This document shows positions 15,647 through 23,818 of a stretch of DNA of 41,553 bases, in pieces (positions within the stretch are counted from its first letter, which is position 1; every line of letters begins with the position of its first letter). The DNA comes from Flavobacteriales bacterium. Its GTDB lineage: Bacteria; Bacteroidota; Bacteroidia; Flavobacteriales; Flavobacteriaceae. The translations under genes and the position numbers were made by a program. The stretch spans positions 1 to 41,553 of the forward strand of contig JAMOVT010000051.1 of assembly GCA_027061855.1 (NCBI GenBank). The letters are read 5' to 3'. The notes under the pieces were generated by a model. That model worked only from the letters and a program-made list of their open reading frames with translations. It was not told where the DNA came from and did not search any database.

Positions 15647-18600
15647 TTAGTTTTTTAAAGACGAATTTTTCTTGGCTTCTTTTTCTTTTATTTCTTTGAG
15701 TAAATCTTCGGCTTCTTTTACTATATCGGGATACTCTTTGAAATTTTTAATGACACTTTCCAATATATAGGTGGCATTGAAAGCATCTCCTTTGGCATAT
15801 GTATTTCTTGCCATTAATACCAAGGCTTTGGCTGCCCAATATTTATGTCCTGCATATTTTTTTGTCAGTTTGGCGATGGTTTTGTTTGAAGCATCATATT
15901 TTCCTTCTTTATGTTGGAAATACGCAACATAATACAAACTTTCTGCGGCTATCTTTCCTGAGGACGTTTTGGCAAGTTTATTATAATAGGTTTTTGCTTT
16001 ATCTTCTTCCCCGGTTTTTAATGCGGAACGTGCCAAGATCAATTGCGCATCATTTCTCATCCGGCTGCTGCTTTTCGGGTTATTCAGAACTTTCTCCGCA
16101 TAATTTATCGCTTCTTCAAAATTGCCTGTTTGGTAATAGGCTTTCATCAAGTTTGATTGGGCAAAAATCAAGTCCCCGGGAGATTCGGTGACGGCTTCCA
16201 ATCGCTCCAAATAAGGAATGGCTTTTTTCCAATCTTTTCTTTCCAAGTAAAGAAAAGCAAGGTTTCTTAAAGCTTCCGAGGAATATTGATTATGAGGCAA
16301 ATCCACAATCGCTTGATAATGCAAAGCTTCTTTTCCTTTTTTTCCTTTTTGTTTATAAAGTCGAGCTAAATAGTAATGGGCTTTCAGACGATTGATTCCT
16401 TGCGGAAACTCTTGTAAATATTTTTCCAATTCATTTATTGCCTGAGGATCTTTGCTCATATATTTTTCTTCGGCGGCTTCAAAAACGGCCTGATCCAACT
16501 CGGTATTTGTCACATTAATCCACGGATATCGATCGGCCCAGCGGGCATATTCAGCGGCTTTACCTTCTTCGATATAAATGTTTTTTATGTTTTCGGCTGC
16601 TTGATAGGCTACCGGTGTATTCGGATACTTGCTTACAACCTCCTTAAATTTGTTCAAGGCTTTTTCATTTTGTCCGGTATTATAGTATATGCTGCCTTCT
16701 TTGAGCAAAACAATAGGGATGTATTTGCTTTTGGGATACTCATGCAATAATTTTTCAAATGTTTCGATAGCAGCTTGGTTTTTTCCCGTGTTTGCATAAG
16801 CGCTTCCCAATTGATAAAGCGCATCGGGCATATATTTGGAATGTTTGAAATCGCGGATGAATAATTTCAAATCTTGGATTTTTCGGTTGTTTTTGCCGAC
16901 AAATCCATAACTGATAGCTTTTTGATAAGCGGCATAATCGCTATCCGCTCCCGGTAATTGGATGGCTTTATTATAAGCTTCCATAGCCGGCCAATATTTT
17001 TTTGAAGCAAAATAACTGTCCCCCAATCGTAAATAGGCGTCTTTAAGGAATTTTTTATCGGGGTTGCTTTCAATGAATTGTTTAAAATAACTAGCGGCTT
17101 TGGGATAGTCTTTGAGTTTGAAATAAGTATATCCCAAATTATACGGTGCCAGTTTAGCTTCTTTTGTATAACCCATATTATTACCGGCCATAAAATCTTC
17201 AAATCCTATTCTGGCTTCCTTGTATTTATGTTGACGGTAATCTGCCTCGGCATTCCAGAATTTAGCCAATTGCCTGAGTTGAGGATCAAATCCATTGTCC
17301 AATAGCTTTTTAAACATTTGTTGTGCTTGCTGATAATCTCCTTCATTCAAGAGTTCCAATCCACGGTAGTAAGTAGCTTTTTGATAGGTTTTTGTATTGG
17401 TTTCGTTGTTTTTTTCAAGAAGTTTGATTGCTTCTTCAAAATTATTGGAAGTCAAATAAGAGTTCACTAATAAATCTTCCAGTTCTTTTTTATAGATGCT
17501 TTGGGGATATTTGTCTAAATAAGCTTGAATGACTTTTGCCGGATTTTCAAAAGGATTTCCGATTTCATATCCCAATTTGGCATAATTATAATAGGCATCT
17601 TCTTGCATTTCGGGATTAAAAGACATTTCGGATACTTTTTTAAACGCATTTAAAGCTTTGAGTTTTTGTCCTGTTTTTAAGTAACTGTCTGCCAAATGAT
17701 AATAGGCATTTTGTGCAATCGCATCATTCCCTTCAATAATCTTATTAAAATAATCAATGGCTTTTTTGTAATCTCCTTGCTTGTAATAAGCATAACCCAA
17801 TTGGTAATAATCCGTATTGCTCCATTTTCCTCTTCTGTTACCTTTCTTTCCTTTATATTCAAGTAAATATGGGATTGCTTTATCATATTTTTTTAAATTG
17901 AAATAACTTTCGCCTATTATTTTTGCCAATTCCGAGCGTTCTTTTCCGCGACTGCGAGGATATATTTTCCGGGCTTCCTCGATGGCTTTTTGAAATTGAC
18001 GGAGTTTAAAATACATATCTGCACGGTAATAAGGAAGTTTTTTGTTGAAATTGGCATCTTCCATTACCATGTCAAAATATTTTTGAGCTTTGGCAAAATC
18101 GTTTTGTTGATAAGCAATATATCCGGTGTAATATTTTGCTTGTTGTGCGTATTTTTTTGAGTTTAAGAGCTTGTCAAAGAGACGTTGTGCCGTTTTGTAT
18201 CTTTTGTCTTTCACGGCTGCATAAGCCAGATAAAAATTATATTTTTCGTAATCGCTTTTTGACAGACCGGAAGGATCTACTTTTTTTATTAATTCTTTGG
18301 CTTTGTTTTGTTGGCCGTGGGTAAAATAATAATCGGCGGCTTCAAAAAAAGCGGCGTTTCTCTTGGGATGAGTAGGGAAGTGAGTGGTGAAATAATCCAA
18401 TAATTCTTCCGCATCTATTTCATCGGTCCTTACGGCAATACTAGCCAAATAGAAAGCAATATCTCCTTTGATATTTTCATCCGAGAAATGATCTTTAATT
18501 TTTTTGAATAAATATTCTGCCGCTTTGTATTCCTTTTCATTATAAAGATTCACGGCTTCTATATATTCGTTTTCGGGACTTATATGTATTTTAGATAGTT

Positions 18601-18658
18601 GTCCCCAGCCGGTTTGGAGGCTTAAGATGGCAAGTAACAGAAAAATTTTTCTTTGCAT
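15647..18658 (-). CDS. Giant periplasmic tetratricopeptide-repeat protein
   Basis: The 1003-residue protein has an N-terminal signal peptide (cleavage near residue 20) followed by TPR units almost to the C-terminus, such as YYTGYIAYQQNDFAKAQKYF and YQLGYAYYKQGDYKKAIDYF. The last residues form a lysine/glutamate-rich coil. It should lie in the periplasm or on the inner face of the outer membrane as a protein-binding scaffold. It precedes the beta-barrel gene by 12 bases in one operon. Homologues are usually annotated only as TPR proteins. The minus-strand element TATATTTA upstream is one mismatch from a -7 box. Confidence 0.9.
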   Translation of the reverse strand: MQRKIFLLLAILSLQTGWGQLSKIHISPENEYIEAVNLYNEKEYKAAEYLFKKIKDHFSDENIKGDIAFYLASIAVRTDEIDAEELLDYFTTHFPTHPKRNAAFFEAADYYFTHGQQNKAKELIKKVDPSGLSKSDYEKYNFYLAYAAVKDKRYKTAQRLFDKLLNSKKYAQQAKYYTGYIAYQQNDFAKAQKYFDMVMEDANFNKKLPYYRADMYFKLRQFQKAIEEARKIYPRSRGKERSELAKIIGESYFNLKKYDKAIPYLLEYKGKKGNRRGKWSNTDYYQLGYAYYKQGDYKKAIDYFNKIIEGNDAIAQNAYYHLADSYLKTGQKLKALNAFKKVSEMSFNPEMQEDAYYNYAKLGYEIGNPFENPAKVIQAYLDKYPQSIYKKELEDLLVNSYLTSNNFEEAIKLLEKNNETNTKTYQKATYYRGLELLNEGDYQQAQQMFKKLLDNGFDPQLRQLAKFWNAEADYRQHKYKEARIGFEDFMAGNNMGYTKEAKLAPYNLGYTYFKLKDYPKAASYFKQFIESNPDKKFLKDAYLRLGDSYFASKKYWPAMEAYNKAIQLPGADSDYAAYQKAISYGFVGKNNRKIQDLKLFIRDFKHSKYMPDALYQLGSAYANTGKNQAAIETFEKLLHEYPKSKYIPIVLLKEGSIYYNTGQNEKALNKFKEVVSKYPNTPVAYQAAENIKNIYIEEGKAAEYARWADRYPWINVTNTELDQAVFEAAEEKYMSKDPQAINELEKYLQEFPQGINRLKAHYYLARLYKQKGKKGKEALHYQAIVDLPHNQYSSEALRNLAFLYLERKDWKKAIPYLERLEAVTESPGDLIFAQSNLMKAYYQTGNFEEAINYAEKVLNNPKSSSRMRNDAQLILARSALKTGEEDKAKTYYNKLAKTSSGKIAAESLYYVAYFQHKEGKYDASNKTIAKLTKKYAGHKYWAAKALVLMARNTYAKGDAFNATYILESVIKNFKEYPDIVKEAEDLLKEIKEKEAKKNSSLKN

Positions 18659-18818
18659 AACTTCGGATTTATGAATGTTAACGTGGTTTGTCGATTTTTA
18701 TTTTTAAACAATAAATATACCATTTTCTTCCGTTTTGAGTTATAATAGTATGAACGGGTGTTTTTTTGATTATATCTTTTTTTTAGAAAAACAGCACATT
18801 AGTTTTAAAATATTTGCC

Positions 18819-19445
18819 ATGAAGCGGTCCTTTATTATTTTTATTTGGCTTTTTTCGGCACCTATTGCAAATTCTCAAAAAACTATGGGATATTTTATAG
18901 GGGGAACTTATATTTTCTATGACAAAATGGAAAGCGGAATAAGTGTGGGACTGACACATTCACGAAGTTATAAAGACAATAATAAATGGCAAAATGTTTT
19001 AGGTATCGGATATTTCCCCGGAGAATATACCTATATCACGCAACCGCAAAATACCCAAAAACTGTTCAAAAGAGAAGTAACCGCAAACAATTTCGATTTT
19101 AGGATAGGAAAAGAATATGGTCTGCTATTGATCAATAAGAGAACAAAAAAGTTTTTTACCGGCCCTTCTTTAAGTCTAATGGTTTTGGTATTTTATGAAC
19201 AAGGAACAAACACCGATTTGCAAACTAATGAACAGGATTTACATTTTACGGATTTTAATTTGGAATTCGGAATCTCTCCCGGTTGGTTTATGGAATATGA
19301 ATATACTCTTTATCAAAATTCCTTTTTCTTACGCTATGAATGTGCTTATCTCTATAACCCTGTTCAAGCATTGGCACCCTATGGCGGCTTCCCCGGTTCT
19401 TGGATAATGAGAATGTCTGCCGGTTATAGAATCAATCGTTTTTAA
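18819..19445 (+). CDS. Secreted or outer-membrane protein of unknown function
   Basis: From ATG at 18819 the protein has 208 residues with a signal peptide ending near residue 20 (IANSQ). A longer start at 18735 would put 28 non-signal-like residues ahead of it, so I rejected it. The mature part alternates polar and aromatic residues (GGTYIFYDKMESGISVGLTH, MRMSAGYRINRF at the end), as in small eight- to ten-stranded outer-membrane barrels. I do not recognise a named family. It is monocistronic between the TPR operon (divergent) and slyD. Confidence 0.75.
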   Translation: MKRSFIIFIWLFSAPIANSQKTMGYFIGGTYIFYDKMESGISVGLTHSRSYKDNNKWQNVLGIGYFPGEYTYITQPQNTQKLFKREVTANNFDFRIGKEYGLLLINKRTKKFFTGPSLSLMVLVFYEQGTNTDLQTNEQDLHFTDFNLEFGISPGWFMEYEYTLYQNSFFLRYECAYLYNPVQALAPYGGFPGSWIMRMSAGYRINRF

Positions 19446-19498
19446 GCGATTATAAGCATAAACTATCCTTATAATAAACTTATTTTATCAATATTCCG

Positions 19499-19527
19499 TT
19501 TGATGCATTCTCTAATTGTTATTTTTG
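19499..19527 (+). promoter_or_regulatory. Bacteroidota sigma-A promoter of slyD
   Basis: TTTG (19499-19502), a 17-base spacer and TATTTTTG (19520-19527) match the consensus. The ATG lies 19 bases downstream. Confidence 0.75.
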
Positions 19528-19546
19528 TTACAAATAAAAAATCGAA

Positions 19547-20056
19547 ATGGAAATAGTTATAAATAATGTCATTGCGTTTAAATATATTGTACGCGATATA
19601 GAGACAGGGGAAGTATATGAGAATACATACGGACAGAAACCCGTGGAATTTCTGGTGGGGAAAGGAAGAATTTTGCCTGCTCTTGAAGAAGCTTTAATAG
19701 GATTGCAAGCCGGAGAACAAACAAAAATTGTTTTGCAAAAGCCTTATGGTGACTATGTAGAAGGAAATTTGGTTGAAGTTCCCATACATCAGGTAGGAAA
19801 TATTCCTCTGGAAACAGGAATGATTTTGTATGCACGGGGAAAAAACGGGGAAGCGCTGCAAGTAAAAGTCAAATCTTTTGATGACGAGAAAGTGATTATC
19901 GATCACAATCATCCTTTGGCCGGCAAAGATTTGGAATTCAAATTAAAGGTTACATCAAAAAGACAAGCAACACCCGAGGAAATACAACACGGTCACATAC
20001 ATCCTGCAAATAAAGAGGAGGGCTGTGGATGTGGCTCCGGATGCGGTTGTCATTAG
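19547..20056 (+). CDS. slyD: FKBP-type peptidyl-prolyl isomerase, SlyD-like
   Basis: The 169-residue cytosolic protein has the split FKBP fold of SlyD: FKYIVRDIETGEVYEN, VEFLVGKGRILPALEEALIG, then the inserted chaperone flap (about 70-125) and the return strand HNHPLAGKDLEFKLKV, which is highly typical. The C-terminal tail is rich in His and Cys (HGHIHP, then GCGCGSGCGCH), like the nickel-binding tail of E. coli SlyD, so metal storage or delivery is plausible. It folds proline-containing clients. It has its own promoter and is followed 46 bases later by the HIT gene, which has a separate -7 element. Confidence 0.93.
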   Translation: MEIVINNVIAFKYIVRDIETGEVYENTYGQKPVEFLVGKGRILPALEEALIGLQAGEQTKIVLQKPYGDYVEGNLVEVPIHQVGNIPLETGMILYARGKNGEALQVKVKSFDDEKVIIDHNHPLAGKDLEFKLKVTSKRQATPEEIQHGHIHPANKEEGCGCGSGCGCH

Positions 20057-20059
20057 AGC

Positions 20060-20090
20060 TTGAAAAGTCATTCGGTTTTCACTAAATTTG
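20060..20090 (+). promoter_or_regulatory. Bacteroidota sigma-A promoter of the HIT gene
   Basis: TTG (20060-20062), a 20-base spacer and TAAATTTG (20083-20090) match the consensus, 12 bases before the ATG. Confidence 0.7.
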
Positions 20091-20102
20091 TAAAAAAATA
20101 TT

Positions 20103-20507
20103 ATGGCTTCTATTTTTACAAAAATTATCAATCGTGAAATCCCGGCTTATATAGTGGCGGAAGATGACAAACATATTGCCTTTTTAGATATATTTCCTAC
20201 GGCCAAAGGCCACGTTCTGGTAGTTCCCAAAAAAGAAACGGATAAAATTTTCGACCTATCCGAAGAAGAGTATTTGGACTTAATGCAGTTTGCCCGAAAA
20301 GTGGCCAAAGCCCAAGAAAAAGTTTTTGATGTGAACCGAATTGGAATGGCTGTAATCGGATTGGAAGTACCGCATGTTCATGTGCATTTGATTCCCATAA
20401 ACAAAATGAGCGATATGGATTTCAGTAATAAAAAATCCTTTTCCGAGGAAGAATACAAAGAGGTGCAACAAAAAATCAGTCAAGCATATAACGAATTATA
20501 TTCCTAG
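20103..20507 (+). CDS. HIT family nucleotide hydrolase/transferase (Hint-like)
   Basis: The 134-residue protein has the histidine triad HVHVHLIP with His91, His93 and His95, and the N-terminal IFTKIINREIPAYIVAEDD and DIFPTAKGHVLVVPKKE blocks of the Hint/HinT branch. Such enzymes hydrolyse adenosine phosphoramidates or similar nucleotides in the cytosol. Their cellular role in bacteria is unclear. The TAG stop shares the palindrome CTAG with the stop of convergent hisS, so the two genes overlap by 4 bases with no terminator. Confidence 0.95.
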   Translation: MASIFTKIINREIPAYIVAEDDKHIAFLDIFPTAKGHVLVVPKKETDKIFDLSEEEYLDLMQFARKVAKAQEKVFDVNRIGMAVIGLEVPHVHVHLIPINKMSDMDFSNKKSFSEEEYKEVQQKISQAYNELYS

Positions 20508-21868
20508 GATTGCAATTCGGTGATTAATTGATCGAAATCGACTTCTTTTTGCTCTCCGGTATTCATATTTTTTAAGCTGAAGGTATTGTTTTCCATTTCC
20601 CGGCTACCTGCCATGGCGACTAAAGGAATTCCTCTTTTGTTTGCATAATTCATTTGTTTTTTCATCTTGGCTGCATCGGGATATAATTCGCTTTTGATAT
20701 TTTTTTGACGTAATTTTTGCAAGGCTTTCAGACTGTAAGCGGCTTCTTTTTCTCCAAAGTTTATAAAGAGGATTCTTGGTTTCGGGATTTCCACATCTTT
20801 AAACAATCCCAGTTCTTCCATAACGAGATAAATACGGTCTAAACCGAATGAGATCCCGATTCCACTGAGGTTTTTCAATCCGAAAATTCCTGTTAAATCA
20901 TCATAACGTCCGCCTCCGCCTATGGAACCCATTTGTATATTGTTGGCACTTACTTCATAAATGGAACCCGTATAATAATTGAGTCCGCGGGCAAGAGTAA
21001 TGTCTAGTTCCAAGGAATTTTTCAATCCGGCATCTTCGACATTTTTCAGAACAAATTCCAGTTCTTCAATCCCTTTCATACCTGTTTCGGAATCAAAGAG
21101 AAGCTCTTTTAATAATATAAGTTTCTCTTGATTGTTTCCTGAAAAGTCAAAAATCTTTTCTATTCGTCCGATAGATTTCTCAGAAATTCCTTTGGCAAGC
21201 ATTTCCTTTTTTACTCCTTCTTTTCCTATTTTATCCAATTTATCCAGTGCAACGATAAAATCGGTAAATTTCTCTTTTTCATCAATCAGTTCCGCCAAGC
21301 CCGTAAGAATTTTACGGTTATTTATTTTTATGGTTACGGGAACTTCCAAATCTGAAAATACTTGATCATAAAGAAGGGCAAATTCTACATCTTGCCATAA
21401 TGAGTTGCTTCCGACGACATCTGCATCACATTGATAAAATTCGCGGAAGCGTCCTTTTTGCGGCCGGTCGGCACGCCATACCGGCTGAATTTGATATCTT
21501 TTAAAAGGGAATACCAATTCGTTCTGGTGTTGTACAACATAGCGGGCAAAAGGAACAGTCAAATCATAGCGTAAAGCTTTTTCTGAAATTTTGGCAGTAA
21601 TTTTTGACGGATTTCTTTCCAAAAGAGTTTCATCCGGCACTTTTTTAAGAAAATCACCGGAGTTTAAAATTTTAAAAATCAGACGATCTCCTTCTTCACC
21701 GTATTTTCCCATCAAAGTGGTAAGATTCTCAAAGGAGGGAGTCTCTATGGGAGCAAAGCCGTAATTTTCAAAATTCTTTTTTATTTTTTCAATAATAAAA
21801 TTTCTTTTGGCAATTTGTTCTGCCGAAAAATCTCTTGTTCCTTTGGGTACGCCGGGTTTCTGTGCCAT
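20504..21868 (-). CDS. hisS: Histidine--tRNA ligase
   Basis: The 454-residue class II synthetase charges tRNA-His. It has the start KPGVPKGTRDFSAEQ, motif 2 region FRREFYQ-like RFREFYQCDADVVG, the histidine-binding LARGLNYYTGSIYEV, motif 3 GGGGRYDDLTGIFG with GIGISFGLDRI, and a C-terminal anticodon-binding domain (about 360-454). Length is normal. The upstream region has only a near-match -7 element (GATATTTG). It is monocistronic and convergent with the HIT gene. Confidence 0.97.
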   Translation of the reverse strand: MAQKPGVPKGTRDFSAEQIAKRNFIIEKIKKNFENYGFAPIETPSFENLTTLMGKYGEEGDRLIFKILNSGDFLKKVPDETLLERNPSKITAKISEKALRYDLTVPFARYVVQHQNELVFPFKRYQIQPVWRADRPQKGRFREFYQCDADVVGSNSLWQDVEFALLYDQVFSDLEVPVTIKINNRKILTGLAELIDEKEKFTDFIVALDKLDKIGKEGVKKEMLAKGISEKSIGRIEKIFDFSGNNQEKLILLKELLFDSETGMKGIEELEFVLKNVEDAGLKNSLELDITLARGLNYYTGSIYEVSANNIQMGSIGGGGRYDDLTGIFGLKNLSGIGISFGLDRIYLVMEELGLFKDVEIPKPRILFINFGEKEAAYSLKALQKLRQKNIKSELYPDAAKMKKQMNYANKRGIPLVAMAGSREMENNTFSLKNMNTGEQKEVDFDQLITELQS

Positions 21869-21942
21869 GAATAAAACTAATTTTATGCAAATATCATATT
21901 TTTTCTTTTATTACGTTTATATGGGGGGTATAATTTTTGATG

Positions 21943-21950
21943 TACCTTTG
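21943..21950 (+). promoter_or_regulatory. Predicted -7 element of the small barrel gene
   Basis: TACCTTTG matches TAnnTTTG 17 bases before the ATG at 21968. No clear -33 TTG was seen. Confidence 0.55.
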
Positions 21951-21967
21951 TCAAAAACAAACAAAAA

Positions 21968-22432
21968 ATGAAAAAAATAGCATTAATTATTCTTTTTTTA
22001 GGTTTGAGTTTCCAAGCGGGAGCTCAAGAATACACAAATGAAATCGGATTTAGAGGCGGATTATTCAATGGTATTACTTTTAAGCATTTTACTAATGATA
22101 ATGTAGCTTTGGAAGGGATTCTTACCAGCCGCTGGAGAGGATTTCAATTGACCGGTTTGGTAGAATATCACAATGACATCAATGATGTTGAAAACCTCAG
22201 ATGGTTTTACGGCTATGGTGCACATGCCGGTTTTTATGATGATAAATACACCGGTTGGGGAGAGGATACCAGTTACACCAATATCGGAGTAGATGGAATT
22301 ATCGGATTGGAATATGTAATTCCCAATGCACCGATTTCCATAAGTATTGATTGGAAGCCTTATTTCAACTTAGTCGGATACACCGGATTTGCAGGTGATT
22401 CAGGCGCTTTATCCATTCGATTTTTATTTTAA
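21968..22432 (+). CDS. Small outer-membrane beta-barrel protein
   Basis: The 154-residue protein has a signal peptide (cleavage near residue 19 after AGAQ) and a mature part of alternating strands: NEIGFRGGLFNGITFKHF, WRGFQLTGLVEYHND, GIIGLEYVIPNAPISISIDW, ending in the aromatic ALSIRFLF. That ending is typical of outer-membrane assembly signals. It resembles short barrel proteins common in Bacteroidota without a known role. A strong terminator follows at 22450-22486. Confidence 0.82.
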   Translation: MKKIALIILFLGLSFQAGAQEYTNEIGFRGGLFNGITFKHFTNDNVALEGILTSRWRGFQLTGLVEYHNDINDVENLRWFYGYGAHAGFYDDKYTGWGEDTSYTNIGVDGIIGLEYVIPNAPISISIDWKPYFNLVGYTGFAGDSGALSIRFLF

Positions 22433-22449
22433 TCAGTTTTTGAATAGAT

Positions 22450-22486
22450 AAAAAATGCCCGCCAAATTTTAGGCGGGCATTTTTTT
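22450..22486. terminator. Bidirectional terminator between the barrel gene and the cyd operon
   Basis: ATGCCCGCC (22455-22463) pairs with GGCGGGCAT (22472-22480), flanked by A-runs on the left and T-runs on the right. It can end transcription from both the plus-strand barrel gene and the minus-strand cyd operon. Confidence 0.88.
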
Positions 22487-22502
22487 ATAAAAATAATTGG
22501 CA

Positions 22503-22613
22503 TTATTTATTTTCGTATTTTTCTTCGTATTTCTTTACTGCCCAAAAGCTCAATTTATAAGCTAAATAAATGAGAATGGGCCAACTGATAAAATGTATCA
22601 TTCCGTATAACAT
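22503..22613 (-). CDS. 36-residue single-span membrane protein, CydX-like candidate
   Basis: An ATG at 22613 opens 36 codons ending in TAA at 22503-22505. The product begins MLYGMIHFISWPILIYLAYK and continues LSFWAVKKYEEKYENK: one hydrophobic helix at about 4-25 and a charged C-terminal tail. It starts 11 bases after the cydB stop and is followed by the terminator at 22450-22486, so it is the last gene of the cyd operon. Proteobacterial CydX and Gram-positive CydS are also tiny single-span subunits of the bd oxidase, often encoded after cydB. I see no clear sequence identity to them. The assignment rests on size, topology and place. Confidence 0.72.
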   Translation of the reverse strand: MLYGMIHFISWPILIYLAYKLSFWAVKKYEEKYENK

Positions 22614-22624
22614 AATTTCTGATT

Positions 22625-23806
22625 TTAGTATTTAATTTCTTCTTTTTTTAATTCTTCAACAGATAATTTATGGCTGTCCAATGCTTTCCAAGCCCAGATA
22701 ATATAGGCAATTACAAAAGGAACCATTAAGGAAACATATGCCATGGCAGTTAACGTATATTTGCTGGAAGAGCTGTTGGCAATTGTCAATGAGCTTTGTA
22801 AATCATAAATGGAAGGATAGTAAGAGGTATGATTAAAACCTGCCAAAAAGAATATGGCCATTACGGTAATAATCGTTCCTATACCGGCTTTCCAAAAGGC
22901 ATTGGTTTGGTTTTTAAACAGTCCTCCGTATATTCCCCATAATACCAATAGAATTCCTATTAATAGGAAAATCAACAGGGCAGGTTGTTGAACCAAATTA
23001 TGGAAATATTTATAAGGCTCCATATAGATTTCTCCGGTTTCAGGATTTACGGCAAATCCGTTTATGAACAAAAGACGTATCAGCCAGAATAAAAAGAAAA
23101 TGAGAAATAGAATGACATTTCTTTTCAAACATTTTTGGGCTTTTTCAAGAATGTTTTGGTTGTCCACCATTTTTTTGATATAGAGCAATGCGATTACCCG
23201 TGCAAGAAAGAAAATGGCTAGTCCCAAAGCTAAGTTTTGTAAAAAAGCCAAATTGTCAATAGTCCAGATCGCTTCCAAACCATACCAGGGAGATTTCCAT
23301 TGAGAAATAACCGCTTCGACATTACTTTTTAAATTGACAATTCTTGATTTATCAACGGAAAAAGGACTGCCGGTAAAGAAAGTAGAAACAGCTACTCCCA
23401 AAAATACCGGAGCAATTACTCCGTTAAAAAAGAGGAATTTCTCATAGGTTTTGCTTCCGAGAAAATTGTTTTTTTTCTTACGGTATTCATAAGAAACCGC
23501 TTGAACGATAAATGCGAATAGAATGATCATCCACACATAATAAGCTCCCCCGAAACTGGTAGAGTAGAAGAGGGGAAAGGAGGCAAAAAAGGCTCCTCCG
23601 AAAACTACCAAGGTGGTGAAAGTAATCTCCCATTTATGGCCGAATAGATTGACCAAAAGGGTTTTTTCTTCTTCGTTATCACTTAGTTTGTTCAGCAAAG
23701 TTTGTCCTCCCTGAACAAAGAGCATAAATACCAGTGCGCCTCCCAAAAGGGCAATAATAATCCACCAGTAAGCTTGTAAAGATTCATATGATAATGCTTC
23801 AAACAT
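22625..23806 (-). CDS. cydB: Cytochrome bd ubiquinol/menaquinol oxidase subunit II
   Basis: The 393-residue integral membrane protein has about eight to nine hydrophobic helices and the CydB N-terminus LQAYWWIIIALLGGALVFMLFVQGG, where the family has LxxxWfxligvlligyfildGfdlG. It includes NLFGHKWEITFTTLVVFGG, matching the conserved GPvWdgnevWlv region in a variant form, and FLLIGILLVLWGIYG. CydB stabilises CydA in the bd oxidase. It starts 12 bases after the cydA stop. The N-terminal motif departs from the E. coli form, as is usual for Bacteroidota. Confidence 0.92.
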   Translation of the reverse strand: MFEALSYESLQAYWWIIIALLGGALVFMLFVQGGQTLLNKLSDNEEEKTLLVNLFGHKWEITFTTLVVFGGAFFASFPLFYSTSFGGAYYVWMIILFAFIVQAVSYEYRKKKNNFLGSKTYEKFLFFNGVIAPVFLGVAVSTFFTGSPFSVDKSRIVNLKSNVEAVISQWKSPWYGLEAIWTIDNLAFLQNLALGLAIFFLARVIALLYIKKMVDNQNILEKAQKCLKRNVILFLIFFLFWLIRLLFINGFAVNPETGEIYMEPYKYFHNLVQQPALLIFLLIGILLVLWGIYGGLFKNQTNAFWKAGIGTIITVMAIFFLAGFNHTSYYPSIYDLQSSLTIANSSSSKYTLTAMAYVSLMVPFVIAYIIWAWKALDSHKLSVEELKKEEIKY

Positions 23807-23818
23807 AGTCGTAATTTT

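Noticed and set aside
15799-16191. Open frame of 130 codons antisense to the TPR gene
   Set aside because: Explained by the repetitive codon pattern of the TPR gene; no signal or motif of its own.
18735-18818. Upstream start (18735) for the envelope protein ending at 19445
   Set aside because: It would bury a good signal peptide 28 residues inside the protein.
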